From CBDAPX01 sp965198725 (lineage in GTDB: Bacteria; Pseudomonadota; Alphaproteobacteria; Rhodobacterales; Rhodobacteraceae), in contig CBDAPX010000001.1 of the NCBI GenBank assembly GCA_965198725.1, forward strand, positions 1,426,001 through 1,490,000: 64,000 nt of DNA, given 5' to 3'. The position numbers and the translations under genes are program-made. This document shows, piece by piece, positions 50,447 through 60,377 of this stretch (its first letter is position 1; each line of letters opens with the position of its first letter). Under the pieces are notes generated by a model. The model saw nothing but the letters and a program-made list of their open reading frames with translations, searched no databases and was not told where the DNA came from.

Positions 50447-51216
50447 GGCAGGTCCTTTGATGAAATCGGGTGGGTCCACGGAACAGCCGGACCATTCAGC
50501 AGTCGCGACAGCAACGCAACCGTGAAATCCCATATTGCCGCGTCATGGACAAGGTGATGGGTCAGGATGCCATAGGGTTCCACGGGGTCGGTCGCGTCAG
50601 AGCGGCGGTCTTTCAGGTCACGCGCGACCTGAGCGATCAGTGTTTGCGGATCAACCACGCTGCGGGTTCCGCGCCAGTCAATGGGATCCAGATGCGTGTT
50701 GATCTGGCGCGGCGCGGTCTCGTCACCGGGCCATGCGCGCGGCTGGAACGTGGACAGGCTGGCATAGCCCAGATCGGCAAGGACGGGCCGCAAGTTTGGG
50801 TCCATCCGGTTCCAAGGGGGCACGAACATCATGCGCAGGGAGGGTCCAAAGAGGCTTTTCATGGCGGACAGGCCGGATCGGAGGTCGTCGGTCATTGCCT
50901 CAGCCGTGCGGTGGGCTCCAAACTCTGCTTTCTTTTCGTTTGCAGAGCTGTGCGATTGGTGTCGCCAGCCGTGGACCACAGGCACCAAGCAGCCAGAGCG
51001 GTCCACGACTTCGGCCAAGTTGGGTTGAGCGTTGGCCGGGACGACGGCCAGATGTACCGGGAGACCCAAAGCTTGGCTTTGATCGATCAGTTGCGTCAGC
51101 TGCGGCGTTGGTGCCACCGCATCGTCATCGCGCCACCACAGGGGCAGGGTCAGGCCCTGGCTGATCCAAAGTTCTAATTCACGATCCAAAGCAGACCAAT
51201 CCGCATCGGTTACCAT
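50443..51216 (-). CDS. Polysaccharide-deacetylase-like protein
   Basis: 257 residues. WWRDDDAVAPTPQLTQL near residue 23 holds the conserved Asp pair of NodB-type deacetylases, VPVVHGWRHQSHS the metal histidines, and MMFVPPWNRMDP the later arginine/tryptophan block. It would remove acyl groups from a sugar in the locus product. It is shifted from classical CE4 sequences, so catalytic competence is not certain. It overlaps its neighbours on both sides. Confidence 0.72.
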   Translation of the reverse strand: MVTDADWSALDRELELWISQGLTLPLWWRDDDAVAPTPQLTQLIDQSQALGLPVHLAVVPANAQPNLAEVVDRSGCLVPVVHGWRHQSHSSANEKKAEFGAHRTAEAMTDDLRSGLSAMKSLFGPSLRMMFVPPWNRMDPNLRPVLADLGYASLSTFQPRAWPGDETAPRQINTHLDPIDWRGTRSVVDPQTLIAQVARDLKDRRSDATDPVEPYGILTHHLVHDAAIWDFTVALLSRLLNGPAVPWTHPISSKDLP

Positions 51217-52352
51217 TTGGACCCTACCATGTTTTCCACGATGTCCACGGTTTGCGCTGCGCCCGTCATCGCAAAGCCGGTTGTCGCTCGACGATTGCCG
51301 GTGATCGCATGCATCACCGCTTGTGCCAGCCTCTCTGGCGTCAAATCGCTGTTTTTGATGACGGAGAAGCCATCGGTCCGGCTGAGCGCCGTGGCCCGCA
51401 GTGTCTGTTCCACCTCGTTGCCGGCATCAAACGGGATCACGACCGACGGAACGCCGGTCTGCAAAAGGTCCATCGCCGTGTTGTAGCCGATCATCGAGAC
51501 GGACGCGCCTGCGGACAACAAGAGCTGACGAAAATCCGGTCTTGTTCTTTCGATGATCACGTTTTCGGAGCTCACTTCTTTACCGAGGTTTGCCATGACT
51601 ACGGCAGCATCGCTGCCACCAACCAGTACGCGCCATTTTAATCCCCGTGTCAGCGCGGCGGCAGCTATGGCGTTTCGAAAGATCGTTTGACCCACAGATC
51701 CACCCCCGGCACTGACCAAAACGTCCCCGGTACCTTCGGTCTGTGGGGGACACTCGGGTGCCGTTGGTGCAACAAAACCGGTGTAGATCAACTTGTCAGC
51801 CAGCCTGTCCGAAACCGGCCAGCTGTCGCTTAGCTGGATGAGGGCAGGGTCCGCGTGGACCAGAACCCCATTGTAATAGGTATCGATCAAATCATCCGCA
51901 CGTTCGGCTTTTGCGGGTTTTGACGGCGGTGCCAGAATGTCCCGGATGGATGAAAGGACCGGAGGCGGACGCACCAGGCCTTTGGCCGTTTGCAGCAGGG
52001 TTTCAAATTCGGTCGCGAGGTTGCGCCGCCCAAATGGGAAAAGCTCAGTGATCAGAACATCTGGCGCCCAGTCCTTGAGATAATCGGTCATGACCGTCTG
52101 GCGCTTGGCCATATGAACGGGCGAGACATCATGGCCGTCTTTGTCGAGCAAGCGCGAAAAATTGGTACCGTCAGAGCGGACTGATGGCAATTGGATCAAG
52201 CGGATACCGTCCATCTTGATATGTGGGACGGGTTCGCCGCCGCTGATCACCGTCACGTCATGGCCGGCATCCATAAAGGCGCGGGCCAAGGTGACCGCTC
52301 GGCTTAAGTGGCCGGTGCCCAGCAAATGCGTGACGACGATCAGAACCTTCAT
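51210..52352 (-). CDS. MurG/GT28-like glycosyltransferase A
   Basis: 380 residues beginning MKVLIVVTHLLGTGHLSRAV, the GT-B glycine-rich loop with a G-T-G-H signature. VLVSAGGGSVGQTIF marks the C-domain and SMIGYNTAMDLLQTGVPSVV the nucleotide-sugar region. It is related to the second enzyme of this kind at 55.3-56.5 kb, so the locus carries two similar enzymes that probably add successive sugars. It overlaps the phosphatase gene by ATGA. Confidence 0.8.
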   Translation of the reverse strand: MKVLIVVTHLLGTGHLSRAVTLARAFMDAGHDVTVISGGEPVPHIKMDGIRLIQLPSVRSDGTNFSRLLDKDGHDVSPVHMAKRQTVMTDYLKDWAPDVLITELFPFGRRNLATEFETLLQTAKGLVRPPPVLSSIRDILAPPSKPAKAERADDLIDTYYNGVLVHADPALIQLSDSWPVSDRLADKLIYTGFVAPTAPECPPQTEGTGDVLVSAGGGSVGQTIFRNAIAAAALTRGLKWRVLVGGSDAAVVMANLGKEVSSENVIIERTRPDFRQLLLSAGASVSMIGYNTAMDLLQTGVPSVVIPFDAGNEVEQTLRATALSRTDGFSVIKNSDLTPERLAQAVMHAITGNRRATTGFAMTGAAQTVDIVENMVGSKW

Positions 52353-52939
52353 GCGGTCGGCTCGCGCGGGATCAGGCGGACCGGGTCTGGCCACGGGGTC
52401 AGTTTGCCATCGTCGATCTCGACGACAAATAGGCGGTTGCGCTTGATTCGGAACGGGGCCGGACCCGAGAAATGCCAACCATGCGCGCGCGCCAAAAGCA
52501 CCCGCATGATGCCGATATGACAGACGGCAACACTGTCCTCGCTGAGCAACGACAACCAATCCTGCAGCCGTACCCAGACATCTTGCGGGCTTTCGCCACC
52601 CGGCGGTCGATAGTCCCAGCCCCAGTCTTCTATATGCCGAAACCCGCTGTCGGTTTGCGCAGCAAGGTCTTCACCGCGCAAACCCTCCCAGTCGCCCCAA
52701 TTCATCTCGATCAGCTGATCGGCATGTTTAGGGGCGCGATCAGAAACCAGTCGGGCGGTTTCATCTGCGCGGGCCAGCGGGCTGGACCACAGGTCGGCTG
52801 TGTCCCAGTCGGGCGGCAATCGCAGCCCGGCCAATACGGCGCGTGCCTCTGGGTCAAGCGCAATGTCGCTGCGTCCCTGAATACGCCCGGCGCGGTTCCA
52901 AGGCGTGTGCCCATGCCTGAGCAAGGCAAGGCGGATCAT
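52349..52939 (-). CDS. Histidine phosphatase family protein
   Basis: 196 residues. ALLRHGHTPWNRAGRIQGR is the RHG catalytic motif; EMNWGDWEGLRGED and VAVCHIGIMRVLLA (second histidine) complete the site. Branch-1 histidine phosphatases remove phosphate from sugar phosphates, alpha-ribazole phosphate or similar small molecules. Set between glycosyltransferase genes by ATGA overlaps, it may act on a sugar-phosphate precursor or lipid-linked phosphate of the pathway. Start 52939. Confidence 0.85.
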   Translation of the reverse strand: MIRLALLRHGHTPWNRAGRIQGRSDIALDPEARAVLAGLRLPPDWDTADLWSSPLARADETARLVSDRAPKHADQLIEMNWGDWEGLRGEDLAAQTDSGFRHIEDWGWDYRPPGGESPQDVWVRLQDWLSLLSEDSVAVCHIGIMRVLLARAHGWHFSGPAPFRIKRNRLFVVEIDDGKLTPWPDPVRLIPREPTA

Positions 52940-54024
52940 GCCGATGCCCCAAGCAGCGGCGTAAGCGTCGCGCGCAATGTTGTTTGTGCTGCGCTCAGCA
53001 TGTTGTTCCTTTCGACGGTTTCGCGACAGTTTCTGCCTTCCCTTTTGCGCAGGGCAGGGTCGGACATCAAGTGATCGATGCGGCGCGCCAACGCCCTTGG
53101 ACCCGTGTCTGGCCACGGGTGGGGCCCGCCAAACGCCACGTCGCGAACACCGGCGCGGTCTTGTGTGACCAGCGGCAGTCCTGCGGCCTGTGCTTCGAGA
53201 AAGACCATGCCATAGGCCTCATTAACGCCCGGCCACAGCATCAAGGCGGCATTTTCATAGGCCGTTGCCAAACTGGTTTTATCGAGCTGTCCTAAAAACC
53301 GAACACGCGATCCAAACGGGGCCATCAGCTTTTCGATCTCGGCCCGAACTGGGCCATCCCCTGCGATATCAAGCTGCCAGTCGTCCCGATCCAGATGGGC
53401 CAAAGCCTCTGCGATAATCTGGTACGACTTTTGCTTGTCTCCCGCACGCATCATGCCAACGCTTAGCATTCTGGCGGATCTGTCCGGGGAGGCTGCGGCG
53501 GGCACAGAGGGGATCGGCAAGAAGGGTGGCAAGTGAACCAGCGCCTGATCATTCACCCGGTATTTGCGCAACGCCTCTTCGTCATGTGCGGTCTGGTAGA
53601 GGATCGCGCGGGCTGCATCACTTGCCGCTTCGGCCTTGGCGGCGAAATCAGCCCAAGGCCCTGTCAGGCGTTTGTGCGCCCGGGTCGCCTCGATCAAAAC
53701 ATAAGGGATGTCCAGAGCCCGGCACACGGCAGGCCCCAACAGATCCGGCGCCTTGTAGTAGTTGTGGTAGGTAACCCAAACATCCGGGCGCTCTTGTTGC
53801 CACTGTCCGATCAATCTGTCGATTTCGCCCTTGGCCGCCGTGATCAGACGCGCCTGTTCTGCCGCGTTTCCGGCGCCGTCATAACAACGCAATTCGGAAG
53901 CCAGCTCTGGCAGGAACCCGGCACCTTCAAGCGCCAGCATGATGTTTCGGGCCATTTGCCGATCGCCAGACGGCACGCTGTGCCAGGGCGACTTAAGCGG
54001 GGCAAAAAACGCGGCCCGGAACAT
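52936..54024 (-). CDS. Glycosyltransferase family 4-like protein
   Basis: 362 residues. VTYHNYYKAPDLLGP marks the acceptor domain; LSVGMMRAGDKQKSYQII and LMLWPGVNEAYGMVFLEAQAAG are the donor-binding GT4 motifs (E-x7-E pattern). It retains the GDRQMAR N-terminal loop. Its start is 3 bp after the previous stop. It is part of the polysaccharide cluster; donor sugar unknown. Confidence 0.85.
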   Translation of the reverse strand: MFRAAFFAPLKSPWHSVPSGDRQMARNIMLALEGAGFLPELASELRCYDGAGNAAEQARLITAAKGEIDRLIGQWQQERPDVWVTYHNYYKAPDLLGPAVCRALDIPYVLIEATRAHKRLTGPWADFAAKAEAASDAARAILYQTAHDEEALRKYRVNDQALVHLPPFLPIPSVPAAASPDRSARMLSVGMMRAGDKQKSYQIIAEALAHLDRDDWQLDIAGDGPVRAEIEKLMAPFGSRVRFLGQLDKTSLATAYENAALMLWPGVNEAYGMVFLEAQAAGLPLVTQDRAGVRDVAFGGPHPWPDTGPRALARRIDHLMSDPALRKREGRNCRETVERNNMLSAAQTTLRATLTPLLGASA

Positions 54025-54027
54025 GGC

Positions 54028-55272
54028 TCAGACACCGTCGCCAAGGGATGACAGCCGCGCCGACAACTGGTTGATCCCCGGCATCATCTGAAATTCGTCG
54101 ATCAGCCGGGCATAGGCCGCTTCTGAAAATTGCACCGATTTTTCCGGATGCTGGGCCAGATCGGTCATCGCGGCGGCGAGATCTTCTGGGGCGTCCGAAC
54201 TCAACAAACCGTGCACGCCGGTGTCAATGAATTCGGGGATGGCAGAGACCGGGGTCGACAGGATGGCCAGCTTTTGCGAAGCCGCTTCCATCAACACATT
54301 TGGCAGCCCATCCCGGTCCCCGTCAGAGGCAATGCGACTGGGCAGAACAAAGAGGTCGGCACGGCGCATCGCCTCGATCACTTCGGGTTGATCGCAGGCC
54401 CCGTGCCACGTGATCCGATCTGTTATCCCGTGCCCGGCGGCCCGGTCCGACAAATCCGCCTTCAACCCGCCCCCGCCGATATGGTCCCAATGCCAGTCGA
54501 GATCATCGGGCAACTGCGCAAGTGCGTCGATCAGCCGGTCAAAGCCTTTCTTTTCCACCAGACGTCCAACCGACAAGATGCGGAACGGATCACTGGATGC
54601 CCGTTTCGTGCGCTCGGGTGGCGTCGGAAACCGGGTCAGGTCCAGCCCGTGATAGACAAGATCGATGCGGTTTGGGTCCGAGGCCAAGGACTTCAGATGA
54701 TCCGCGTTAAAGGCCGTGCATGTTGCGCCAAAAGTTGCGCCGTGATCGGACTCATCCAGCTTTTCCCGCAACTCCCATTCCGGCGGGGTCCAAATGTCCT
54801 TTGCATGGGCTGAAAAGCTCCACGGTAACCCGCGCATGATCGCGGCATAGCGGGCGACAGAAGCAGGTGTATGCAGGAAATGGGCATAGAACGCCTGTAC
54901 ATCTCCATGCATTTCGGTGGCCAGCACACAGGCCTGGCCAAAGCGCCGCACACGGTTTCGGGTCTGATCGCGTTTGAGGTCCTTGCGCCAAACGCGCCAT
55001 GCCGCACCAAAGCCGGGCAGGCGGCGCGCCGCCGCCAGCGCCCGGGCAACGCGCCCGGGTTCTTGGTGCAGATACTCTGGCAGGTATCGCACCCGCGCCG
55101 TCAGGCGGTCATGCAGGGGGTGCGTTTTCTTGTCGGTCGGAAATCGCAAAGACCAAAGCTCAAAGTCATGCCCGGTGGATTCCAAGGCAACCAGTTCCTG
55201 CGCAATGAACGTTTCGGACAGTCGGGGCCAACCCTTGACCACGACCGCAAGCGTTGGATTTTTGGTCTTCAT
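54028..55272 (-). CDS. Glycosyltransferase family 4 (exopolysaccharide type)
   Basis: 414 residues beginning MKTKNPTLAVVVKGWPRLSE, the K-x-F/W-P-x-L-S-E-T-F-I opening of colanic-acid-type GT4 enzymes. The donor site FRILSVGRLVEKKGFDRL and DGDRDGLPNVLMEA are intact. Start 55272 overlaps the preceding gene by ATGA; an upstream ATG at 55284 is less likely. It transfers a sugar from an NDP donor to a lipid-linked acceptor. Confidence 0.88.
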   Translation of the reverse strand: MKTKNPTLAVVVKGWPRLSETFIAQELVALESTGHDFELWSLRFPTDKKTHPLHDRLTARVRYLPEYLHQEPGRVARALAAARRLPGFGAAWRVWRKDLKRDQTRNRVRRFGQACVLATEMHGDVQAFYAHFLHTPASVARYAAIMRGLPWSFSAHAKDIWTPPEWELREKLDESDHGATFGATCTAFNADHLKSLASDPNRIDLVYHGLDLTRFPTPPERTKRASSDPFRILSVGRLVEKKGFDRLIDALAQLPDDLDWHWDHIGGGGLKADLSDRAAGHGITDRITWHGACDQPEVIEAMRRADLFVLPSRIASDGDRDGLPNVLMEAASQKLAILSTPVSAIPEFIDTGVHGLLSSDAPEDLAAAMTDLAQHPEKSVQFSEAAYARLIDEFQMMPGINQLSARLSSLGDGV

Positions 55273-56480
55273 TCTGCGGCACACCCAGCCTGCATTCCCA
55301 AAAGGCTGCGAATGCGTTGTGTCACATTGTCCAAACCAGAGAGCAGGTTATCCGACATCACACTCGATGGGCGCGCCTGATGCGGCACGGACCGGATCGC
55401 CTCGATCATGGTTTCGGTTGTCAAGCCGTCGCGGCGATCATCCAGCATGCGGACCAACCCCAGTTCCTCGGCCCGAGAGGCGCGGATGTATTGTTCCAGC
55501 CGCGGCACGGTGCGGGGCACAATGACGGCGGGTTTGTCAAAGGACAAAATCTCACAAAACGTGTTGTAGCCGCCCATGCAGATCACGCCCTCGGCGCCGC
55601 TGAACAACGTTTCGATCTGGGATTCAAAGCCAAGCGCGATCACCCGGCCGTTCAGCTTATTCACGCGATCCTCAAAGTCTTGCCGGGTTTCCCCGGATAG
55701 AAACGGACCATAGACCAAGACCGCTTTCGGGGTCAGGTCGGGGTCTTTTTCATACGCTGACAGTACCAGGTTAACCATGGCTTGCCCGTCACCACCGCCA
55801 CCAGGCGTGATCAAGATATACCGGTCTTCCAAAGGTTCGGTCGTGGCATCCGGGTTCAGTTCGCGTTCGAGATACCCGGTCCAGTGGATGCGTGCGCGGG
55901 TGGCCGCGTTAAAGCCCAGGCCGGCGACGGGATCGTAGATGGATTGCAGTCCATAGACCCAGATTTCATCATAGTATTTTTCAGACGCTTCAATGGCTTC
56001 TTTCTTTTGCCATTCCGCTTTCAGGATATGCGGTTCATCCAAAACATCCCGCAGCCCCAGAACAAGCTGGGTTGATTGTTCCTGTCGCAGGTAATCCAAA
56101 GTGGGGATCAATTCCCCGCGAAAGCCTGTGGGCTCTTTGTCGACGATCAGGATATCGGGACAAAACTCTGTCGCTGCGGCCTTGATCATGGCCGCGCGCA
56201 GGTTTGTTGTGCTGTCGATATCGATATCCAGCGCTTGGCTGACATAAGATCCGTCGCTGCGTTTGATGACCCCGGGCAAACGAATGTGATCAACACCATC
56301 TGCGAACGCAAAACGGCCCGCCACCGGAGAACCGGTGATAATCAGAGCAGAACTGCCGGGCAGAGCGGCTGTGATTGCCCCGGCCAAAGCCCTTGATCGG
56401 CGCAGATGGCCCAGCCCGAATGTATCATGGCTGTAAAGCATGATCCGCGGGGATTGGGTGCTGTTTCGGGTTTGGGTCAT
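55269..56480 (-). CDS. MurG/GT28-like glycosyltransferase B
   Basis: 403 residues. IMLYSHDTFGLGHLRRSRAL is the N-domain loop, ILITPGGGGDGQAMVNLV the C-domain glycine loop and VICMGGYNTFCEILSFDKPA the donor site. Similar in plan to enzyme A but longer, with an insertion around residues 140-190. It overlaps the GT4 gene by 4 bp and lies 3 bp after the nucleotide-sugar dehydrogenase gene. Confidence 0.82.
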   Translation of the reverse strand: MTQTRNSTQSPRIMLYSHDTFGLGHLRRSRALAGAITAALPGSSALIITGSPVAGRFAFADGVDHIRLPGVIKRSDGSYVSQALDIDIDSTTNLRAAMIKAAATEFCPDILIVDKEPTGFRGELIPTLDYLRQEQSTQLVLGLRDVLDEPHILKAEWQKKEAIEASEKYYDEIWVYGLQSIYDPVAGLGFNAATRARIHWTGYLERELNPDATTEPLEDRYILITPGGGGDGQAMVNLVLSAYEKDPDLTPKAVLVYGPFLSGETRQDFEDRVNKLNGRVIALGFESQIETLFSGAEGVICMGGYNTFCEILSFDKPAVIVPRTVPRLEQYIRASRAEELGLVRMLDDRRDGLTTETMIEAIRSVPHQARPSSVMSDNLLSGLDNVTQRIRSLLGMQAGCAAE

Positions 56481-56483
56481 GTG

Positions 56484-57752
56484 TCAAAGTCTCAGATCGG
56501 CACCGGATTTGCCGAAAACACCTTTGATGTCATACAGAATTGCGCCCGCTTTGCCAAAGCCCCGTATCGCGTCGGGACCCATTTCCTTGAACTCTCGATG
56601 CGCAACGGCAACGACAATCGCTTCATAAGCACCGGTATCGGGTTCTGAAACAGCGTCGATGCCGTAATGCTGTGCGATCATCTTGTTGTCGGCCCAAGGG
56701 TCATAGACGTCTACATCAACCGAGAAGTCCTCAAGCTCTTTGACAATATCTGCGACCAAAGTGTTCCGAATGTCAGCGCAGTTTTCCTTGAACGTAAAAC
56801 CCATGACCAGAACCCGTGCTGCACTCAGGTCCATTTTGTGGGCCAGCATGGTCTTGATCAGTTCTTGGCTCACATGTTGGCCCATGGCGTCATTGATGCG
56901 ACGACCGGCCAAGATGACCTCTGGGTGATAGCCAAGCTGTTCCGCGCGATAGGTCAGGTAATAGGGATCTACCCCGATGCAGTGGCCGCCCACCAGCCCG
57001 GGCCGAAACGGCAAAAAGTTCCACTTGGTCCCCGCGGCCTCCAGCACCTCCAACGTGTCGAGGTTAAGCCGCGAAAAGATCAGCGAGAATTCGTTGACCA
57101 GGGCGATGTTCAGATCCCGCTGCGTATTTTCAATGACCTTGGCGGCCTCTGCGGTCATGATAGAGCTGGCTTTGTGCAGGCCCGCCTTTACCACCGGCGC
57201 ATAAATCCGTTCCACCCGGTCAAGCGTTTCGTCATCCTGGGCCGAGATGATTTTGATCACGTTTTCCATGGAATGCTCGGCATCGCCGGGGTTCACCCGC
57301 TCGGGCGAATAGGCCAGCTTGATCTCATCATAGAGCTTTAACCCACTGCCTTCGGCAAGCACGGGGCCGCAGACCTCTTCGGTAACACCGGGATAGACGG
57401 TGCTTTCAACGATGACCATCGCGCCGGGGGTCAAATTCGGCGCGACGGCCCGACAGGCGGCTCGCAACGGTCCCAAGTCGGGGGATTTGGCGTCTGTGAT
57501 CGGTGTCGGTACAGCGATGACAAAGGTTGAGCAGCCGGAAATATCATCGGCATCGTCGGAAAACCGCGCGGTGCTTTGTTCAATGGAGATATCCGCAACC
57601 TCGCCGTTGCGGTCCCGACCTGCGCGTAATGACGCGATCATATCCGGGTCGGTGTCATAGCCGACTGTCTCAAACCCAGCGCGGCTTAGCGCCAGCGCCA
57701 ACGGCAAGCCGACATATCCCAAGCCCAAAACGGCGATACGCTCACGCGTCAT
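56484..57752 (-). CDS. Nucleotide-sugar dehydrogenase (UDP-sugar 6-dehydrogenase, WecC/TviB type)
   Basis: 422 residues. IAVLGLGYVGLPLALALS is the NAD fold, VIVESTVYPGVTEEV and LAYSPERVNPGD the central motifs, and GGHCIGVDPYYL holds the catalytic cysteine. VMGFTFKENCADIRNT starts the C-terminal UDP-binding domain. This subgroup oxidises UDP-HexNAc to the uronic acid. As the first gene of the cluster it supplies an acidic sugar to the glycosyltransferases. Start ATG 57752; upstream in-frame codons lack homology. Confidence 0.9.
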   Translation of the reverse strand: MTRERIAVLGLGYVGLPLALALSRAGFETVGYDTDPDMIASLRAGRDRNGEVADISIEQSTARFSDDADDISGCSTFVIAVPTPITDAKSPDLGPLRAACRAVAPNLTPGAMVIVESTVYPGVTEEVCGPVLAEGSGLKLYDEIKLAYSPERVNPGDAEHSMENVIKIISAQDDETLDRVERIYAPVVKAGLHKASSIMTAEAAKVIENTQRDLNIALVNEFSLIFSRLNLDTLEVLEAAGTKWNFLPFRPGLVGGHCIGVDPYYLTYRAEQLGYHPEVILAGRRINDAMGQHVSQELIKTMLAHKMDLSAARVLVMGFTFKENCADIRNTLVADIVKELEDFSVDVDVYDPWADNKMIAQHYGIDAVSEPDTGAYEAIVVAVAHREFKEMGPDAIRGFGKAGAILYDIKGVFGKSGADLRL

Positions 57753-57959
57753 GTCTGTGGCCACGTTTGGTCTCCGCGCGATAGTGACGTCCGTTGGGGG
57801 CAAGTCCCGCAACTCTTGTGCGTTGGTATTCAAATCGGGCAAGAATGAAAATACACAATGCGCTTGCGACACCGAGTTGTGCTTTGTTGTGCGCGGGCGA
57901 TTTCAACCGCTGGTCAGTTGCCTTATAGGGTTAATTCAAAGACCAAGGGATCAATAAGT

Positions 57960-60293
57960 ATGTACGGTTTTCTGACGCGCTTGGCGTTACTCGTATTTCT
58001 GGTCATGGGCCTCGGTATGTCCCATGGCGCCGCGCAACAATCCAGTGATGCAAGCAACGCGTTGACTGCGACGATACAAGAAGCGGCCGAGTCCGGTGTC
58101 AGCGTCATTGTTGTTGATTCCAATGGCAACCTGCTGACGGCAAATTCGCAAAGCGACGCAGACACGGCGAGCTCCGCAAATTCGATGGAAGGCGCATCCG
58201 GCCTGATGCGCGTACAGGCCGAAATCAAGGACTTTCGATCCAAGCTGCGCGAACGGCTGGAGGCTTTGCCAAGCTCGATCACTGAGGTTGGCTATATCCT
58301 GCGCGCCACCAGCCCGGATGGGACAATCGGGATTTATATAGAGGTCCTGCTTTGGAACATCGGGTTTTTCGTTCTGGGCTGGCTCTTTGTCAGATATGTC
58401 TACGGGCCGAAAATCGCCGGGCGATTTGTGCTGCCGCTCGTGAAAGATGAACCAAAAGGGTATCTCGAAAAGATGCCGTTTCTGGTCGTCCGCTTCCTCG
58501 CGGGTGTTGTCGGCTCTGCCATCGTGGTGGTCATTGCCTTTTTGCTTGGCGCGCTCTTTGTGCCTTATCCGGATGACCTGTCCGTGCAATTCACGGCAAC
58601 GTCTGTCTTCGCCATGTTCTTTATCGCCCGATCCGCTTCGGATCTGTGGCGGATGGTCTTGTCACCGTTCCTTGCACAATACCGCATACCGCGGTTTTCC
58701 GACCGGGATGCGATGCGCCTTTACCGCTGGGCCTGGATATTGGCGAGCTTCAACGTCGTTTCCATCATCTTCAGCACATGGATTGCCGACTTTGGTTTGA
58801 ACTATAACGTCTATGCCTTGTTGTACGGTGCCCTGTCTTTGGTCAGTACGGTCGGCAATATCCTGATGATCACGTTCAATCGTACCGCCATTTCCAACGC
58901 GATCCTGAATGGCAAGCCCAAGACCGATGTGTCGTATCTGACCCGCGCGCTTTCGGTGGCTTGGGCTCCGATCCTGTTGGCCTATTTCGTCTTTGGTTGG
59001 TTCGAACTGTCCCATGACTTGGTCCTGCAGCAACCGATCGGCATCCCGCCCATTGCCGCGGCCTATACCGCGTTCCTGTCGATTATGGTTGTTTATGGTG
59101 TCATCAACTACATCATCGAGAACTACTTCTCGCGTACCCGGAACATTCGTCAGCTGAACGAAGAAATGGCCGCCTCTGAAGCGCGTGAGGCGGAAGCCGC
59201 GGGCGAAATGGATTATGAGCCAGAGCCGCAACGCTATGTCATCGCAACATATGAAGAGCTGGCGCGGCGCGTGTCCGGCATCCTTGCGTTTGTGGCCGGG
59301 GTTTATGCGCTTGTCCTGATCTGGGACAGCCAGAACGCCGTTATGAGCCAACCGCTGGTCGAAAGCCTGTTGGACGTTATGGTGACGCTTTTCATCGGCT
59401 ACATCATCTACCACGTGTTCCGCATTGCTATCGACAGCCGCATCGCCGAGGAAACTACGGACGCCGCCGAGGCCGAATTGGGGGACGAAGGTGGCGCGGC
59501 CACCGCGAGCCGCTTGGCAACGTTGCTGCCGCTGTTTCGAGGAGCCATCTTGGCCATTGTGGTCATTTCGATTGCCCTGATTGCCCTGATGGAATTGGGC
59601 GTCAACGTCAGCCCGCTTTTTGCCGGTGCCGGTGTTGTCGGCCTTGCCGTTGGGTTCGGCGCGCAAACTCTGGTTCGTGACATCTTCTCTGGCGCGTTTT
59701 TCCTGATCGATGATGCGTTCCGCAAAGGCGAGTATATCGACCTTGGGTCGGTAAAAGGAACGGTTGAGAAAATCTCGGTCCGGTCTATGCAATTGCGCCA
59801 CCACCTGGGTGCTTTGCAGACCGTACCGTTCGGGGAAATTCAGGTTCTGACGAACTATTCCCGCGACTGGGTCATCATGAAATTGCCGCTGCGGGTCACC
59901 TATGACACGGATGTCGAAAAGGTCAGGAAGCTGATCAAGAACCTGGGCAAAGAGCTGCTAACCGATCCGGTGATCGGCGACAACTTTATCCAGCCCCTGA
60001 AATCGCAGGGCGTCATCGAAATGCAAGACAGCGCCATGATCATTCGGGTGAAGTTCATGACCAAACCCGGGGACCAATGGCTGGTCCGCAAAAAAGTGTA
60101 TGAGGAAATCCGCCAGCTGTTCGAACGCGAAGGCATCCGGTTTGCGCACAGAGAGGTTACCGTGCGCCTTGCGGGTGAAAACGCAGAAAACCTGGAACCC
60201 CGGCAAAAAGAAGCAGTCACGGGTGCGGTTCAGGCGGCCATCGATGAAGACTATTTGGATGATATCATGGACGGTGGCGGGGATGACCGCTGA
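57960..60293 (+). CDS. Large MscS-family mechanosensitive channel
   Basis: 777 residues. A signal peptide (MYGFLTRLALLVFLVMGLGM, cleavage after GAA) is followed by a short periplasmic region and many hydrophobic helices from about residue 120. The MscS pore segment is GAGVVGLAVGFGAQTLVRDI, then the beta domain FRKGEYIDLGSVKGTVEKI and a C-terminal cytoplasmic cage. It should open under membrane tension and release solutes on hypo-osmotic shock; with glucosylglycerate synthesis elsewhere in the window this suits a salt-exposed cell. Start at 57960; an in-frame upstream codon at 57858 adds no signal-like sequence. Confidence 0.9.
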   Translation: MYGFLTRLALLVFLVMGLGMSHGAAQQSSDASNALTATIQEAAESGVSVIVVDSNGNLLTANSQSDADTASSANSMEGASGLMRVQAEIKDFRSKLRERLEALPSSITEVGYILRATSPDGTIGIYIEVLLWNIGFFVLGWLFVRYVYGPKIAGRFVLPLVKDEPKGYLEKMPFLVVRFLAGVVGSAIVVVIAFLLGALFVPYPDDLSVQFTATSVFAMFFIARSASDLWRMVLSPFLAQYRIPRFSDRDAMRLYRWAWILASFNVVSIIFSTWIADFGLNYNVYALLYGALSLVSTVGNILMITFNRTAISNAILNGKPKTDVSYLTRALSVAWAPILLAYFVFGWFELSHDLVLQQPIGIPPIAAAYTAFLSIMVVYGVINYIIENYFSRTRNIRQLNEEMAASEAREAEAAGEMDYEPEPQRYVIATYEELARRVSGILAFVAGVYALVLIWDSQNAVMSQPLVESLLDVMVTLFIGYIIYHVFRIAIDSRIAEETTDAAEAELGDEGGAATASRLATLLPLFRGAILAIVVISIALIALMELGVNVSPLFAGAGVVGLAVGFGAQTLVRDIFSGAFFLIDDAFRKGEYIDLGSVKGTVEKISVRSMQLRHHLGALQTVPFGEIQVLTNYSRDWVIMKLPLRVTYDTDVEKVRKLIKNLGKELLTDPVIGDNFIQPLKSQGVIEMQDSAMIIRVKFMTKPGDQWLVRKKVYEEIRQLFEREGIRFAHREVTVRLAGENAENLEPRQKEAVTGAVQAAIDEDYLDDIMDGGGDDR

Positions 60294-60377
60294 TGTGCGG
60301 TGCTGACAACTTCACCCGTTGGATGCTTTCAATCACGGCGCTAGGGTGCGCGAACAACCAAACCTGAGGAAGAGCGA

